A stretch of 46,085 nucleotides of DNA from a virus (IMGVR_UViG_3300041955_000186:1-46085); one strand, 5' to 3'. Positions 8,100-17,281 are shown, counted from the stretch's first letter. Notes: generated by a model from the sequence alone, not told the origin. Translations and numbers: made by a program.

Positions 8100-8444
8100 A
8101 TGGCGTTTTCGATCGTCGTAGTGTCGCACACGTTCCAGAACGACGACGGCACTCCGGCCGACGGTATGGTAATGATCCAACTGTCCGAGCCGATGACGAA
8201 CGGCGGGGTAACCCGCGAGACGACTCCGCATACGTTCCTTTTGGACAGTACCGGATCATTCTCCGTGCATTTGGCGGCGAACGACGACCCGACTACGGAG
8301 CCGCAGAACACGTACTACACCGTCGTGGAGCGCGTAACGGCCACGTCTAACCGCGAGTACACACTCGTGGTGCCGTGCGACGCTCCACACGGAGTGTTGG
8401 ACCTCGAGGCGGGGATGCCCGAAGGACCGCAGGTAATCGGATGA
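8100..8444 (+). CDS. beta-sandwich head-fibre/decoration-like protein
   Basis: A 114-residue protein with ATG at 8100, one base after the upstream stop. The pattern HTFQNDDGTPADGMVMIQLSE, then SFSVHLAANDD, then NTYYTVVERV resembles small carbohydrate-binding-like beta-sandwich modules that recur in actinophage head or tail fibres and display variable loops. Its stop overlaps the next start (ATGA). Exact role unknown. Confidence 0.7.
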   Translation: MAFSIVVVSHTFQNDDGTPADGMVMIQLSEPMTNGGVTRETTPHTFLLDSTGSFSVHLAANDDPTTEPQNTYYTVVERVTATSNREYTLVVPCDAPHGVLDLEAGMPEGPQVIG

Positions 8445-9091
8445 CGGACACCATGGAGGGTCTCGGCACCATCAAGTTTAACGCGCCGTACGTCACGGTG
8501 TCAGAAGCCAAGCTGTACATGCACTGGGACCGACAAGCTCCCACCGACCGAGACGAGATACTGCGTCGTACGATCGGCGCGTGTTGTACGCGAATGCAGC
8601 ACTTCTTGAACCGTCCCGTAGCACCGACTCCGATAATCGAACGCAAGGACGGATGGGGCGGCGAGTACGTGATTCTTCGTTACTCGCCCGTGGTCAAGTT
8701 GGTGTCTTGCAAGGAGTGGCAGTCGTCAGGCGGATTCGTCGACCTACCGGAGTCGACTCCCGAGAGTCCGGTCGACGGCGTACAGGTGAACTACCTCGAG
8801 GGCTGGATCATGCGGACGTTCTCCGGCTATTCGTGGCCTAGACCGTTCTTCCCCGGATCTCGGAACATCGAGATTACGTACGTAGCCGGGTACAATCCCA
8901 TTCCGGACGACATTTGGATGGGCACCATGGAGCTAATCGCTCACTGGTGGCACAACACGCAAGAGGCCGGCGGTGCCGGAGCCAAGCCGAACGCGTACGG
9001 CGGTGGCGGCGGAGACAAGGGGCCGTGGCCGGGAATCCCGTTCAGGGTCATGGAAATGGTAGACGACTACCGACTGCCGTCGATCGCGTAA
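8441..9091 (+). CDS. head-tail connector (gp6-like adaptor)
   Basis: A 216-residue protein, start fixed at 8441 by the ATGA overlap. Features typical of DNA-packaging/connector proteins of the HK97 gp6 type: the N-terminal VTVSEAKLYMHWDRQAPTDR segment followed by a helix with RRTIGACCTRMQHFLNRPV, a central beta region, then NIEITYVAGYNPIPDDI and a helix MELIAHWWHN. The position between capsid and tail tube agrees. It would form the adaptor ring below the portal. Confidence 0.8.
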   Translation: MTDTMEGLGTIKFNAPYVTVSEAKLYMHWDRQAPTDRDEILRRTIGACCTRMQHFLNRPVAPTPIIERKDGWGGEYVILRYSPVVKLVSCKEWQSSGGFVDLPESTPESPVDGVQVNYLEGWIMRTFSGYSWPRPFFPGSRNIEITYVAGYNPIPDDIWMGTMELIAHWWHNTQEAGGAGAKPNAYGGGGGDKGPWPGIPFRVMEMVDDYRLPSIA

Positions 9092-9210
9092 TGCCGGTCG
9101 TAGCTCCCAAGAGACCGGGTGCCGGATCGAAGCACCCGAAGAAGAAGATTCGTCTGCACAAGATACACCCGCCGCGTGCTATCGGCCACGGCGCTACGAG
9201 GGCGACATGA
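9091..9210 (+). CDS. 39-residue basic protein
   Basis: A tiny protein using the TAATG overlap at 9091 and ending in an ATGA overlap with the next gene, so it is coupled at both ends. Over a quarter of the residues are Lys or Arg, and KHPKKKIRLHKIHPPR is likely nucleic-acid or capsid-interior binding (inference). No family recognised. It is comparable to the small genes often found between connector and stopper genes. Confidence 0.65.
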   Translation: MPVVAPKRPGAGSKHPKKKIRLHKIHPPRAIGHGATRAT

Positions 9211-9677
9211 ATCTCCGTTCGACTGCTCCGACAGCTTTCGACAACATGCTCAAGTACCTGCGTCAAGCGGCAGCTAAGCAGGACGGCCTCGAGGTGTTCG
9301 ACTGCGAGCTGTCGACGTACCGTCCAGGCGACTACGTAGTCCTCGCCGGCATTACCGAACACGTCTACACCTGGGCCGCGCTCGGGTCGTACGCGTTCTA
9401 CGAGCAGTACAAGATTTTCGGCGTCATTCGGTCCTTTACCGGAGACTTCGATCCGACGGACCCGATGGGAGCCTCTCAGCAGACACGCGACAACGTGTGG
9501 GAACTATACAACGACGTAGTGATAGCTACGTTGTTGGACCACAAGACGCTCGAAGCCGGTCTACTTCACGCCATTCCGGCCGAAGTCGAAATGCTCGGAG
9601 AGATTACCGACGTCGGCGGCTATCAGACTTGGCTCGAGTTCAAGGTTCAGTGCGAAGCGCGGCTGACTGTCACGTGA
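9207..9677 (+). CDS. probable tail terminator / neck protein
   Basis: A 156-residue protein, ATG at 9207. It has an N-terminal helix (TAFDNMLKYLRQAAAKQDG) followed by a beta core, and ends VEMLGEITDVGGYQTWLEFKV. The helix-then-beta layout, the length and the position two genes before the tail tube fit tail terminator/completion proteins. The assignment rests on order and size rather than on a diagnostic motif. Confidence 0.6.
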   Translation: MNLRSTAPTAFDNMLKYLRQAAAKQDGLEVFDCELSTYRPGDYVVLAGITEHVYTWAALGSYAFYEQYKIFGVIRSFTGDFDPTDPMGASQQTRDNVWELYNDVVIATLLDHKTLEAGLLHAIPAEVEMLGEITDVGGYQTWLEFKVQCEARLTVT

Positions 9678-9687
9678 GGAGGAACAG

Positions 9688-10008
9688 GTGACCAAGGTCT
9701 ACAACGTGTCCGGAGTGGCCCGAGTGTTGTATCGAACGGACGGCTCCGGCGGTGTAGTAGTAAAGCCGGGAGAGTTCCTCGAGGCTTCCGAGGTCGAGGC
9801 CGAAGGGCTGACGGCCGGAGGAAAGTCTCGTGTTTGGTCCTCGGCAGGCCCCGACACCGAAGCACTCGAGGCGGCAGCGGCACTAGCCGAAACACAGGCA
9901 CGGGCGGCGGAAGACGAAGCCAAGGCCGCCGAACAAAGAGCGCAAGAAGCAGAAGCCGAGGCGCAAGCAGCCGAGGCAGAAGGTACACCGCCGAAACCGG
10001 CGGCTTGA
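9688..10008 (+). CDS. small protein with Ala/Glu coiled-coil tail
   Basis: A 106-residue protein, GTG start with GGAGGA upstream. Residues 1-50 are a compact beta-like domain (VYNVSGVARVLYRTDG, KPGEFLEASEVEAEG). Residues 57-97 are a continuous Ala/Glu heptad-like helix (AEDEAKAAEQRAQEAEAEAQ). It lies immediately before the tail tube gene, so it may be a head-tail joining or tail-tube-associated protein. No family recognised. Confidence 0.7.
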   Translation: MTKVYNVSGVARVLYRTDGSGGVVVKPGEFLEASEVEAEGLTAGGKSRVWSSAGPDTEALEAAAALAETQARAAEDEAKAAEQRAQEAEAEAQAAEAEGTPPKPAA

Positions 10009-10023
10009 CCAACTAGGAGAGAC

Positions 10024-11046
10024 ATGACTAACAGTATCGGTTCAGGTCTTGCCGGTTTCGTAGGGATCGGCGCCGAGTCCGCATACGGCACCGTGGCGAC
10101 GCCGACGGACTTCGTGGAGGTGCGTAGCTCCAAGATCGTCCGCAAGAAGCACTTCGTGCAGGGGACTGGACTCGCGGCCGGTCGTGTGGTCGACCCGTTC
10201 GCTCGGTACCGTAACACGTGGACCGACTGCTCGGGACCGATCGAGTTCGAGTGGCTGAATACCGGCATGGGGTTGTTGCTGACGCACATCATGGGGTCGC
10301 CCGACGCCACTCCGACGGTCACGTCCGAAGGTTCGGGAGCGTACGGGCTGGCTTGTCCTCTCGGCGCCAACGACGGTATGTCGTTGTCGATTCAAGAAGG
10401 ACTGCCGCAGACCGACGGAACCATCGACCCGTACACGGCTCTCGGCTGCAAGGTGCAAGAGGTTGAGTTCACGTGCGAGCGCGGCGGACTGTTGACAGTG
10501 ACACTCACGATCGACGGGCAGACGCTCGTTCAGACCACTGCACTCGGCGAACCGACGTATGGTGCGGCGGCGCAGCCGTTCGACGGCTCGCAAGTCGCGG
10601 TCAAGGTCGCGGCTATGGGTGACACGCCGGCCGCAGTCGACGGTGTCAAGAAGTGGACGCTCAAGATCGCTCGCAAGTTGGCTACCGAGCGTATCTACAT
10701 GGGCGCTACGCTCAAGGCACAGCCGGTGTCCAACGGGATCATCGAGATAACCGGATCGTTCGACGTCGACTTCGTGGACACTGTCGTAAAGGCAGCCTTC
10801 GACGACATGCTCGCCGGCGATTCACCGCTTTCGGCTAACATAGCCGGAATCGGTGCCGCGATCGGAACGAGCGATCAGTTCGACACGTTGTCGTTCGACG
10901 TGCCGTCGCTCATGCTGACTGACGGTACTCCGGAACTTCCGGGACCGGAAGTGCTCAGCTCGACCTTCAACTTCAAGGCCGGCATGGACGCCGCCGCAGA
11001 CGCCGGCGTTACGGCTACTTGGATCTCGGCCGACACGACGCTTTAA
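10024..11046 (+). CDS. major tail (tube) protein
   Basis: A 340-residue protein with a TAGGAGAGAC ribosome site. The start SGLAGFVGIGAESAYGT and the following TPTDFVEVRSSKI are characteristic of actinophage major tail proteins. The sequence alternates beta strands with a helix, as in tail tube/Hcp-like folds. It lies two genes upstream of the tape measure, with the chaperone gene in between, which is the canonical position. A hairpin at 11050-11067 follows. Confidence 0.88.
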   Translation: MTNSIGSGLAGFVGIGAESAYGTVATPTDFVEVRSSKIVRKKHFVQGTGLAAGRVVDPFARYRNTWTDCSGPIEFEWLNTGMGLLLTHIMGSPDATPTVTSEGSGAYGLACPLGANDGMSLSIQEGLPQTDGTIDPYTALGCKVQEVEFTCERGGLLTVTLTIDGQTLVQTTALGEPTYGAAAQPFDGSQVAVKVAAMGDTPAAVDGVKKWTLKIARKLATERIYMGATLKAQPVSNGIIEITGSFDVDFVDTVVKAAFDDMLAGDSPLSANIAGIGAAIGTSDQFDTLSFDVPSLMLTDGTPELPGPEVLSSTFNFKAGMDAAADAGVTATWISADTTL

Positions 11047-11049
11047 CCC

Positions 11050-11067
11050 GTTCGGTTACTACCGAAC
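11050..11067 (+). other. hairpin after tail tube gene
   Basis: Perfect 7-bp stem GTTCGGT/ACCGAAC with a TACT tetraloop, four bases after the tail tube stop and without a T-tract. It probably stabilises the 3' end of the abundant tail-tube message or causes partial termination ahead of the less-needed chaperone gene (inference). Confidence 0.5.
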
Positions 11068-11102
11068 ATCCAACGACGCACACCAACACCTAGGGAGGAA
11101 AC

Positions 11103-11447
11103 GTGCGGATTAACATAGACTGGGACGGAAAGACGTATGCCTTCGACCCCGACACGGACCTGACCGTCGGACGCCTTCGTATCCTCAAGAACGCCTTCGG
11201 CGACCCGTACGGACGTTACGTTCGGGTCATGCAGTTGGCTTCTGAGGGCGACGCCGACGCACTCGTCGGAGTGTATTGGGTTATGAAGCAGGTAGCCGGC
11301 GAGCCGGTCGACCCGCGTCGTGTTCCGGACTTCGCAGTCGGTACGTTCATGCAGGCGTTCGAGGCCGGTAGCGCGGCCGCCGAAGCAGAGGAGGGCGAGC
11401 AGGGCGTGGACCCTACGTCCTCCTCAAGCGACGCGTCCCCCGCGTAG
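11103..11447 (+). CDS. tail assembly chaperone (short form, gpG-like)
   Basis: A 114-residue zero-frame product, GTG start with an AGGGAGGAAAC ribosome site. It begins with a beta-hairpin (INIDWDGKTYAFD) and a helical domain (VGRLRILKNAFGDPYGRYVRV) and ends in an acidic Ser-rich linker. Position between tail tube and tape measure, acidic C-terminus and the coding continuation in the -1 frame identify it as the G-type chaperone. Confidence 0.85.
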   Translation: MRINIDWDGKTYAFDPDTDLTVGRLRILKNAFGDPYGRYVRVMQLASEGDADALVGVYWVMKQVAGEPVDPRRVPDFAVGTFMQAFEAGSAAAEAEEGEQGVDPTSSSSDASPA

Positions 11448-11605
11448 ACGACGACGTCGAGGACTTGCGAAGCAAGTACCTCGGCATTCTGTCACATGTC
11501 TGCCACTTGAGTGCTCGCGACGTCGACAACACTGCTTGGCTCGACTTCTTGACGTACTGCGCTACATGTGACGCGTGGATCAAGGGCCACGAAACGAAAG
11601 AGTAA
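11103..11605 (+). CDS. tail assembly chaperone long form via -1 frameshift (gpGT-like)
   Basis: Near the end of the short form the zero frame reads GCG TCC CCC GCG TAG. The -1 frame stays open to the TAA at 11603 and encodes RVDDDVEDLRSKYLGILSHV and onward, with no credible start codon or ribosome site of its own. Slippage on the run of five C at 11437-11441 would give about 113 plus 54 = 167 residues. Programmed -1 frameshifting between these two genes is conserved in long-tailed phages. The exact slip site is inferred. Confidence 0.75.
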
Positions 11606-11609
11606 CTCG

Positions 11610-12107
11610 GTGGCGTCCTCCAACGTCAGAACGATTCGAAGTTCGAGCGCACTCGACACGCGGGAGTTCTCTAACTTCGCTAAGGCGTGTCGTGCGGCTG
11701 CCAAGGACGTATGGGTAGACCTGCGTGCGGGTCTCCGAGAAGCCGGAGAAGTTCTAGCCAAGGAGATCCGTACGGAGGCCGACAAGTTTCCGCGAGACGC
11801 CAAGCGGCCGCGTAAAACCGACCGCATAGCTCAGTCCACTAAGGTCCACGTTTCGGGAACCGGAACTACGTCGGTAGTGGTCGGAGGCCCGCGGGCGCCG
11901 GAAGCCGCTCCGATCGAGCACGGTGGTCGACCGGGTAAGTTTCGACACCCGGTGTTCGGAAACACCGAGAACTGGGTCTATCAGACGGCGCACCCGTTTA
12001 TCGAGCCGGCAATAGAGCGGGCTATTCCGGTAGCCGAACAACGCGCGGTCGACGCGTTGGACAAGGCCGTTCAGACGGCCGCTACACGTTACGCGGGAGG
12101 GAGTTAA
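11610..12107 (+). CDS. HK97 gp10-like / minor tail completion protein
   Basis: A 165-residue protein; GTG at 11610 chosen as the first start after the frameshift product ends. The helix RAGLREAGEVLAKEIRTEAD, the basic KRPRKTDRIAQSTKV stretch and the later VVGGPRAPEAAPIEHGG, HPVFGNTENWVYQ and HPFIEPAIERA match HK97-gp10-like tail completion proteins. These normally precede the tail tube gene; here the gene lies between chaperone and tape measure, which is unusual. Confidence 0.72.
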   Translation: MASSNVRTIRSSSALDTREFSNFAKACRAAAKDVWVDLRAGLREAGEVLAKEIRTEADKFPRDAKRPRKTDRIAQSTKVHVSGTGTTSVVVGGPRAPEAAPIEHGGRPGKFRHPVFGNTENWVYQTAHPFIEPAIERAIPVAEQRAVDALDKAVQTAATRYAGGS

Positions 12108-12108
12108 G

Positions 12109-14637
12109 GTGCCGGTTCGTACGCTGCGAGTATTGCTGACCGGCTCCGCGGCCGGTTCGGTTCGCGCGTTCGAACAGGAATCCATCGCGTCCGAAACGGC
12201 CGGAAAGCGTATGACGGCGGCCACGGACACGGCCACCAGCCGCATGGGCGGAATGTTCACGAAGCTCGGTCAGTCCGCTTCGAACATGGGTATTCCGTTC
12301 GCTAACGTTCTCACCAACACCGGCAAGAAGCTCGACGAAGCAGACTCGAAGGCAGCTCGAGCCGGACAGACATTCTCGATGATTGGCGGCGCGGCCGTAG
12401 TGGCCGGCGTAGGGATCGCCGCCTACTCCGTGAAGCTCGGCGAGTCCATGCAAGCCGCTGACGCTTCGATAGCGTCGCACGAAGGAATCTCGACACGCGC
12501 CGCTACTAGTATAGGTAACGCCTTTTTACGCACGGCCGGCATACTGCCCGAATCGGGGCAAGAGCTGGCCGGCGCCTTTGCGTCGGTGGCCGGGGTGTTC
12601 GAACAACTTAACGGCAAGGCTCTAACCGACGCTCAGTCGTTGCTCGTGATGCGGAACGCCAGCAACTTGGCCGTAGCGTCCGGGGAGTCACTCTCGGACG
12701 TCACCACTACCCTCGCCAAGGTCATGCAGTCGTTTCAAATCCCGATATCCGGGACGACCAAGGCTACCGACCAGTTGTGGAGCGCAGCGCGGATTACAGG
12801 CAACACCGTGTCGGCGTTGGGTCAAACGATCGTTCAGCTACACTCGAGGCTCGGTATAGCCACTCCGACCCTCGGAGACCTGTCGGCGCTGCTCGTCGAC
12901 TTGAGTCACCACGGAATCGCCGGAGCACGCGGCCTTCGCGTGGTGAACACAGCCGTAACGAACCTAATGGCGTCCGTGCAGAACGTCAGTCAGGCCAACG
13001 CCAAGGCGGTACAGGAGTACACGAACAAGGTAGTGGCCGCGCAGAGCAAGGTTACCGAAGCACAGACACGGCTTCAAGCAGCGCAGGCCAAGCAGTCACA
13101 GGCCACTACGACGAACGCTCAGACCAACGCGGCGTACGCCGTTACCGAGGCTAACCAGGCGCTAGCCGACGCACAGACGAACCTCAACAACTTGCAACAG
13201 CAGGGCACTGGACTTACCAACACCGCCGGCGTTACGTTGGCACAGCTCGGCGTTCAGGTCTATAACACGCAGGGGAACTTCGTCGGATTCCAGGGAGTGC
13301 TTACTCAGCTCTACCCGAAACTGGTAGCCATGACCAAGGAGCAGCGCCTGTCGACTCTCGGCGCTATCTTCGGCAACACTGCCGCCAAGGCTATGTACGC
13401 CACGGTTATGGCCGGGCCGGCCGCGTTCGACCGTGCGGCCAAGGCTGTAAACGCACACAACGCGGCGGCCAAGGCCGCGGCCAAGCAAATGCAGACGCTC
13501 CATTGGGAAGAGCGGACCATGATAGCCACGCTCAAGGATCTTGGAGCGTCTTTCGGGCAGTGGCTCATTCCCAAGTTGCAGTCGGCCGGACACCACTTGG
13601 CCGAGGTAATCGCGTTCTTTGAGCACCACAAGGCAGTAGCGAAGGCGCTAGCCGCCGTGATCGCCGGAGTGTTGACGGCGGCCGTATTGGTGTTCTCGAT
13701 CAACGTCGGTACCAAGATGGCACACAGCGTCGGTCAAGCGATCGGCACCATGGCGAAGATGGGGCGGAAGCTTCTCGACTTGATCCCTAACTTCGGAGAA
13801 GCCGAAGCCGCCGAGGGAGAGTTCGCCGCTACGTCCGAAGAAACTGGAGCGGCGTCGTCCGCGGCGTTCGGCCCGTTCGGACTGGCCATAATGGGCGTGA
13901 TCTTGGTCGGCACGTTGTTGGTGACTCACTGGAAGTCGGTCGAGCGGATAGCCAAGACAGTGTGGCACGGAGTGCAGAACACGTTCGACACCTTCTGGCG
14001 TTACGTAAGGCGTTGGGGTCCGCTCGTGATAGAAGTCATAGCGGCGCCGTTCACTATGGGTATGTCGTTGATTCTTCCGGTCATAATCCGACACTGGAAC
14101 GCAGTCGAAAACTTCTTCCGGTCTATACCCGGTCGTATTCTTCGAGCCCTCGGAGATCCTCCGCGGCTGTTGTGGGACGCGGGTGTTCACATTCTCGAGG
14201 GACTGCTCAAGGGTATCGAAAGTGGTGTCGGCAAGATCGGGTCGTTAATGAAGAAGGTCGGAGGGAAAATCCTCCACGGCATAACGAGTTTCTTCGGTGT
14301 CTTCTCACCTAGTCGTGTGTTCGCCGACGTCGGCAAGAACTTGATGGAAGGGCTAGCACAGGGAGTTACCGTTCACACGTCCAAGGCAGTCAACGCCATG
14401 AACGGAGCCGCTCGAGCAGTAGCCGGAGTACGCTTGACGTCTCCGACTATGGCCGGTCTAGGTGGCGCAGGGGCCGGGTCGTCCTCGGCGGCAACCTTAG
14501 CTCTCGAACACGCTTTCCGGTCGCTTACACAGACTGTCGTTCAGGCCGGTCACACCATCCACGTCAACGCCACGACCAACGCTAGCGCACACGACATAGC
14601 TAGCGAAGTCGGCTGGCAACTCCGACTGGCGTCGTGA
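12109..14637 (+). CDS. tape measure protein
   Basis: An 842-residue protein, the longest on the + strand. GTG start behind GGGAGGGAG. Long Ala/Gln/Thr-rich helical stretches (VTEAQTRLQAAQAKQSQATT), early ATDTATSRMGGMFTKLGQSA, and hydrophobic segments near residues 85-105, 510-530 and 585-610 (AVIAGVLTAAVLVFSI; GLAIMGVILVGTLLV). The C-terminal SFFGVFSPSRVFADVGKNL segment is the common tape-measure end. By the usual 1.5 angstrom per residue rule the tail would be roughly 125 nm. It also guides tail assembly and DNA entry. Confidence 0.93.
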   Translation: MPVRTLRVLLTGSAAGSVRAFEQESIASETAGKRMTAATDTATSRMGGMFTKLGQSASNMGIPFANVLTNTGKKLDEADSKAARAGQTFSMIGGAAVVAGVGIAAYSVKLGESMQAADASIASHEGISTRAATSIGNAFLRTAGILPESGQELAGAFASVAGVFEQLNGKALTDAQSLLVMRNASNLAVASGESLSDVTTTLAKVMQSFQIPISGTTKATDQLWSAARITGNTVSALGQTIVQLHSRLGIATPTLGDLSALLVDLSHHGIAGARGLRVVNTAVTNLMASVQNVSQANAKAVQEYTNKVVAAQSKVTEAQTRLQAAQAKQSQATTTNAQTNAAYAVTEANQALADAQTNLNNLQQQGTGLTNTAGVTLAQLGVQVYNTQGNFVGFQGVLTQLYPKLVAMTKEQRLSTLGAIFGNTAAKAMYATVMAGPAAFDRAAKAVNAHNAAAKAAAKQMQTLHWEERTMIATLKDLGASFGQWLIPKLQSAGHHLAEVIAFFEHHKAVAKALAAVIAGVLTAAVLVFSINVGTKMAHSVGQAIGTMAKMGRKLLDLIPNFGEAEAAEGEFAATSEETGAASSAAFGPFGLAIMGVILVGTLLVTHWKSVERIAKTVWHGVQNTFDTFWRYVRRWGPLVIEVIAAPFTMGMSLILPVIIRHWNAVENFFRSIPGRILRALGDPPRLLWDAGVHILEGLLKGIESGVGKIGSLMKKVGGKILHGITSFFGVFSPSRVFADVGKNLMEGLAQGVTVHTSKAVNAMNGAARAVAGVRLTSPTMAGLGGAGAGSSSAATLALEHAFRSLTQTVVQAGHTIHVNATTNASAHDIASEVGWQLRLAS

Positions 14638-14653
14638 GGGAGAGGAACTAGGA

Positions 14654-15505
14654 ATGAGTTATCCGGGAGCTAATATTTGGGTGACTCCTCCGGAGCCGTA
14701 TACGTGTGCGTTCGAAGACCTAACCATAGGTCCGGGAACGGCGTACGAGATTCAGAGTATCGAAGGTCTAGGTCTTCCCGAGATTCGATCGGGAGACGTT
14801 CCGCGATCTCTCGAACAGGGAGAGACCATCGGCATGGATTTTCCCGGAGGGCGTGATATAACGCTTACGATCGACATGGACATTTCGACGATAGCCGACT
14901 GGTCTAACTTCGTGACGTACTGGGCTCTCGGTACTTCTCCGCAGGAGTTTCCGTTTTGGTACATGCCGCCGTGGCCGGTGTTCGCTGAGACGGCGCCGGT
15001 CGGAGGGATGTTCCGACTTCGCAAGTACGAGCCGGTGGTTGACCAGCGTTACGGTCTCGGACACCTGTCGCAAGTCAAAATGCTCTTGCACTCGACGGAC
15101 CCGCGACTGTACTGGCCGACGACTACTACCGATCTCGTGTGGAACACTGCCGTCGACATTCCCAACTACGGAACGTACGAGCAGCGACCGATCCTCAACT
15201 TCCAAGGACCGATAGTACACCCGAGTGTTACGAACGCGTCCATTCTGGGGAATCCGTGGCTTTCGTTCGACACGCTTCCCACGGCAGAGGACTACTTGAC
15301 CGTCGACCTTCTCACGCATCAAATCCTCTACCAGTTCACCGAGCCGGCGCCTTACTGGAAGTTGAGCACCGGGAATATGTGGTGGTGGCTCAACACCATG
15401 TTAGACGGGCCGAATCAAATCATCTTTTGGAGCAACGACGAATCCGCCCCGGCCGGGTCGTGTTCGATCACGTACTCCGAAGGTGCGTTCATAACGGTGG
15501 CGTGA
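14654..15505 (+). CDS. distal tail protein (Dit-like minor tail protein)
   Basis: A 283-residue protein immediately after the tape measure, as expected for Dit. The N-terminal half contains the pattern of ring-forming Dit domains (EIRSGDVPRSLEQGETIG, DITLTIDMDI, a Trp-rich FPFWYMPPWPVF) and the C-terminal half is a galectin-like beta region (RPILNFQGPI). ATG with upstream GGGAGAGGAA. It would form the hexameric hub between tail tube and tip. Confidence 0.75.
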   Translation: MSYPGANIWVTPPEPYTCAFEDLTIGPGTAYEIQSIEGLGLPEIRSGDVPRSLEQGETIGMDFPGGRDITLTIDMDISTIADWSNFVTYWALGTSPQEFPFWYMPPWPVFAETAPVGGMFRLRKYEPVVDQRYGLGHLSQVKMLLHSTDPRLYWPTTTTDLVWNTAVDIPNYGTYEQRPILNFQGPIVHPSVTNASILGNPWLSFDTLPTAEDYLTVDLLTHQILYQFTEPAPYWKLSTGNMWWWLNTMLDGPNQIIFWSNDESAPAGSCSITYSEGAFITVA

Positions 15506-15506
15506 A

Positions 15507-16670
15507 GTGCCCTGGTCTACGAACATCCGATACCGTGTGTATAGCATGGTCGACTTCTCGTATCAGTTCGACATTCCGTGGCTTGAAAACGTCACGTTCT
15601 CGTCCGAACTCAACACCTCCGGGCAGTTCAGTGGGACACTGAATATGGCGGACCCCGCGCTCGAAGAGCTAGCTCTTCTACTGACGCCGGGACTTTCGGC
15701 CATAGTAGTGGACTTTAACGGCGAGGTAGCGTGGGGCGGACCGTTGTGGACGCGTCGCTACACGCGATCCACCAAGACTCTCGAGCTAGGCGGGTCCGAG
15801 TTTTGGTCCTACTTCGCGTGTCGTGTGCAGGCGCAGGACTACACGAGCACGTGGCAGACTACGCCGGCCGACCCGCAGTTGATCGCCTACACCGTTACGT
15901 ACGACGCGCTACAGGTGAACATTCCGGATCAAGGGCTGTACTCGCCTCCGTTTCTTCCGTCGTCCTCGACTCCTTCGCCGACCGACGAGTGGATAACGGC
16001 GTCGTATCCGCAAGACATGCTCCAAACGGTCGACTCGATAGTGAGCGGCCTGGCTTCACAAGGATTCGGCGCCGGCGGATTCGACTACGTCGCACAGCCG
16101 TACTACGACGAAGGCGGCAACCTTCTAGTAGCCGTGAACTTCGTCTACCCTCGACTTGGTCGCATTTACGGAGAAGGGACTCCCGCTTGGACCGCGACGT
16201 TCGACGTCGGTAGCTCGGACTGTATCGACTTCGAGTTTCCGGAAGACGCTTCACAAGTGGGTAACGTCGCCTACGAAATGTGTCCCGGAGGTTCGGGACC
16301 TCCGGCCGCGTGGAGTACCGGAAGTGGCGTTTCGTGGCCGATCCTCGAGCAAGTCGTCACGCGTACCGGTATTCAGAACGCCGACCAAAACTTCCTCGAG
16401 CAGCTCGCACAGGACGACATAGACATAGCCGGCGTACCGATAGTAACTCCGGTCGTGACCATGAACGCGGCTGTAGGCGTGTCGCAACCGACCTTGCCGT
16501 ATCCCGGAGACGACGTTCGACTGATAGTTCCGTTCGGAGACCCAGCTCTCGTAGTGGCCGACGACGTCTGGCGAATAGAGCGAATCGAGACGACCGTTCC
16601 TAGCGAGGGAGTCCCTACGACGGCGTACACGCTTAACAAGTACCCCAACGCCGGGAGTAATCCGTTGTGA
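15507..16670 (+). CDS. tail hub / minor tail protein (Tal-like)
   Basis: A 387-residue protein, GTG start one base after the Dit stop. The N-terminal SSELNTSGQFSGTLNMAD, EVAWGGPLWTRRYTRSTKTL and GGSEFWSYF fit the actinophage minor tail (hub) family related to gp27-like baseplate hubs, with WRIERIETTVPSEGVPTTAYTL near the end. No peptidase domain is visible. Its stop overlaps the next GTG start. Confidence 0.75.
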   Translation: MPWSTNIRYRVYSMVDFSYQFDIPWLENVTFSSELNTSGQFSGTLNMADPALEELALLLTPGLSAIVVDFNGEVAWGGPLWTRRYTRSTKTLELGGSEFWSYFACRVQAQDYTSTWQTTPADPQLIAYTVTYDALQVNIPDQGLYSPPFLPSSSTPSPTDEWITASYPQDMLQTVDSIVSGLASQGFGAGGFDYVAQPYYDEGGNLLVAVNFVYPRLGRIYGEGTPAWTATFDVGSSDCIDFEFPEDASQVGNVAYEMCPGGSGPPAAWSTGSGVSWPILEQVVTRTGIQNADQNFLEQLAQDDIDIAGVPIVTPVVTMNAAVGVSQPTLPYPGDDVRLIVPFGDPALVVADDVWRIERIETTVPSEGVPTTAYTLNKYPNAGSNPL

Positions 16671-17281
16671 GAACTAATCCGCCGGCCGACCGGCACACCA
16701 TCAACACCATTCGAGACATGCGGAAGGGTCTAGCGCAGGCGAGCAAGTGGATATGCGCTCAGCAGGCGACGTTCTCGCTCATTCAGCGAATCGAGTTGGT
16801 GACGGACGGGACTATCGAGTTCTCGAACATTCCACAGGGATTCACTACGCTGCGAATAGTCGTGTACGGAGCTAGTACTTACTCGGCTACTACCGACAGC
16901 CTAATGGTGCAGTTCAATTCGGACACCGGAACCAACTACGACCAGGCGGACCTTCGTTCGGTGGGCGGCGTGGTGTCCGGCACCAACTCCGGAGCTACGT
17001 CGGTAGTTCCACAGCCGATCGGGTCCATAGCCGGAGCCGACGCGCCGGCCGGCGCCCTCGGCGTCACGGACATTCTGATTTCGGACTACTCGAACGGCGC
17101 GTTTTGGAAGGTAGCGTCGTCGTCGGCGTTCGGTGCGTTCGGGTCCGGTTCCGTGACGTCCATCGACTTGTACACGGTCGTGTGGCACTCGACGGACCCG
17201 ATAACGGACGTTCTGTTGTACTCGCAAGGTAGCGGACCGTTGGCCGCAGGCTCTGCCGCCAGTCTCTTCGGTCAAGCGTAA
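16667..17281 (+). CDS. minor tail / tip protein
   Basis: A 204-residue protein with a GTGA-coupled start. A short basic helical N-terminus (TINTIRDMRKGLAQASKW) is followed by a beta-rich domain (IEFSNIPQGFTTLRIVVYG, DILISDYSNGAFWKV) like those of tail-tip or receptor-binding accessory proteins. Candidate host-recognition protein by position, since it is the last clear tail gene; no diagnostic motif. Confidence 0.65.
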   Translation: MRTNPPADRHTINTIRDMRKGLAQASKWICAQQATFSLIQRIELVTDGTIEFSNIPQGFTTLRIVVYGASTYSATTDSLMVQFNSDTGTNYDQADLRSVGGVVSGTNSGATSVVPQPIGSIAGADAPAGALGVTDILISDYSNGAFWKVASSSAFGAFGSGSVTSIDLYTVVWHSTDPITDVLLYSQGSGPLAAGSAASLFGQA

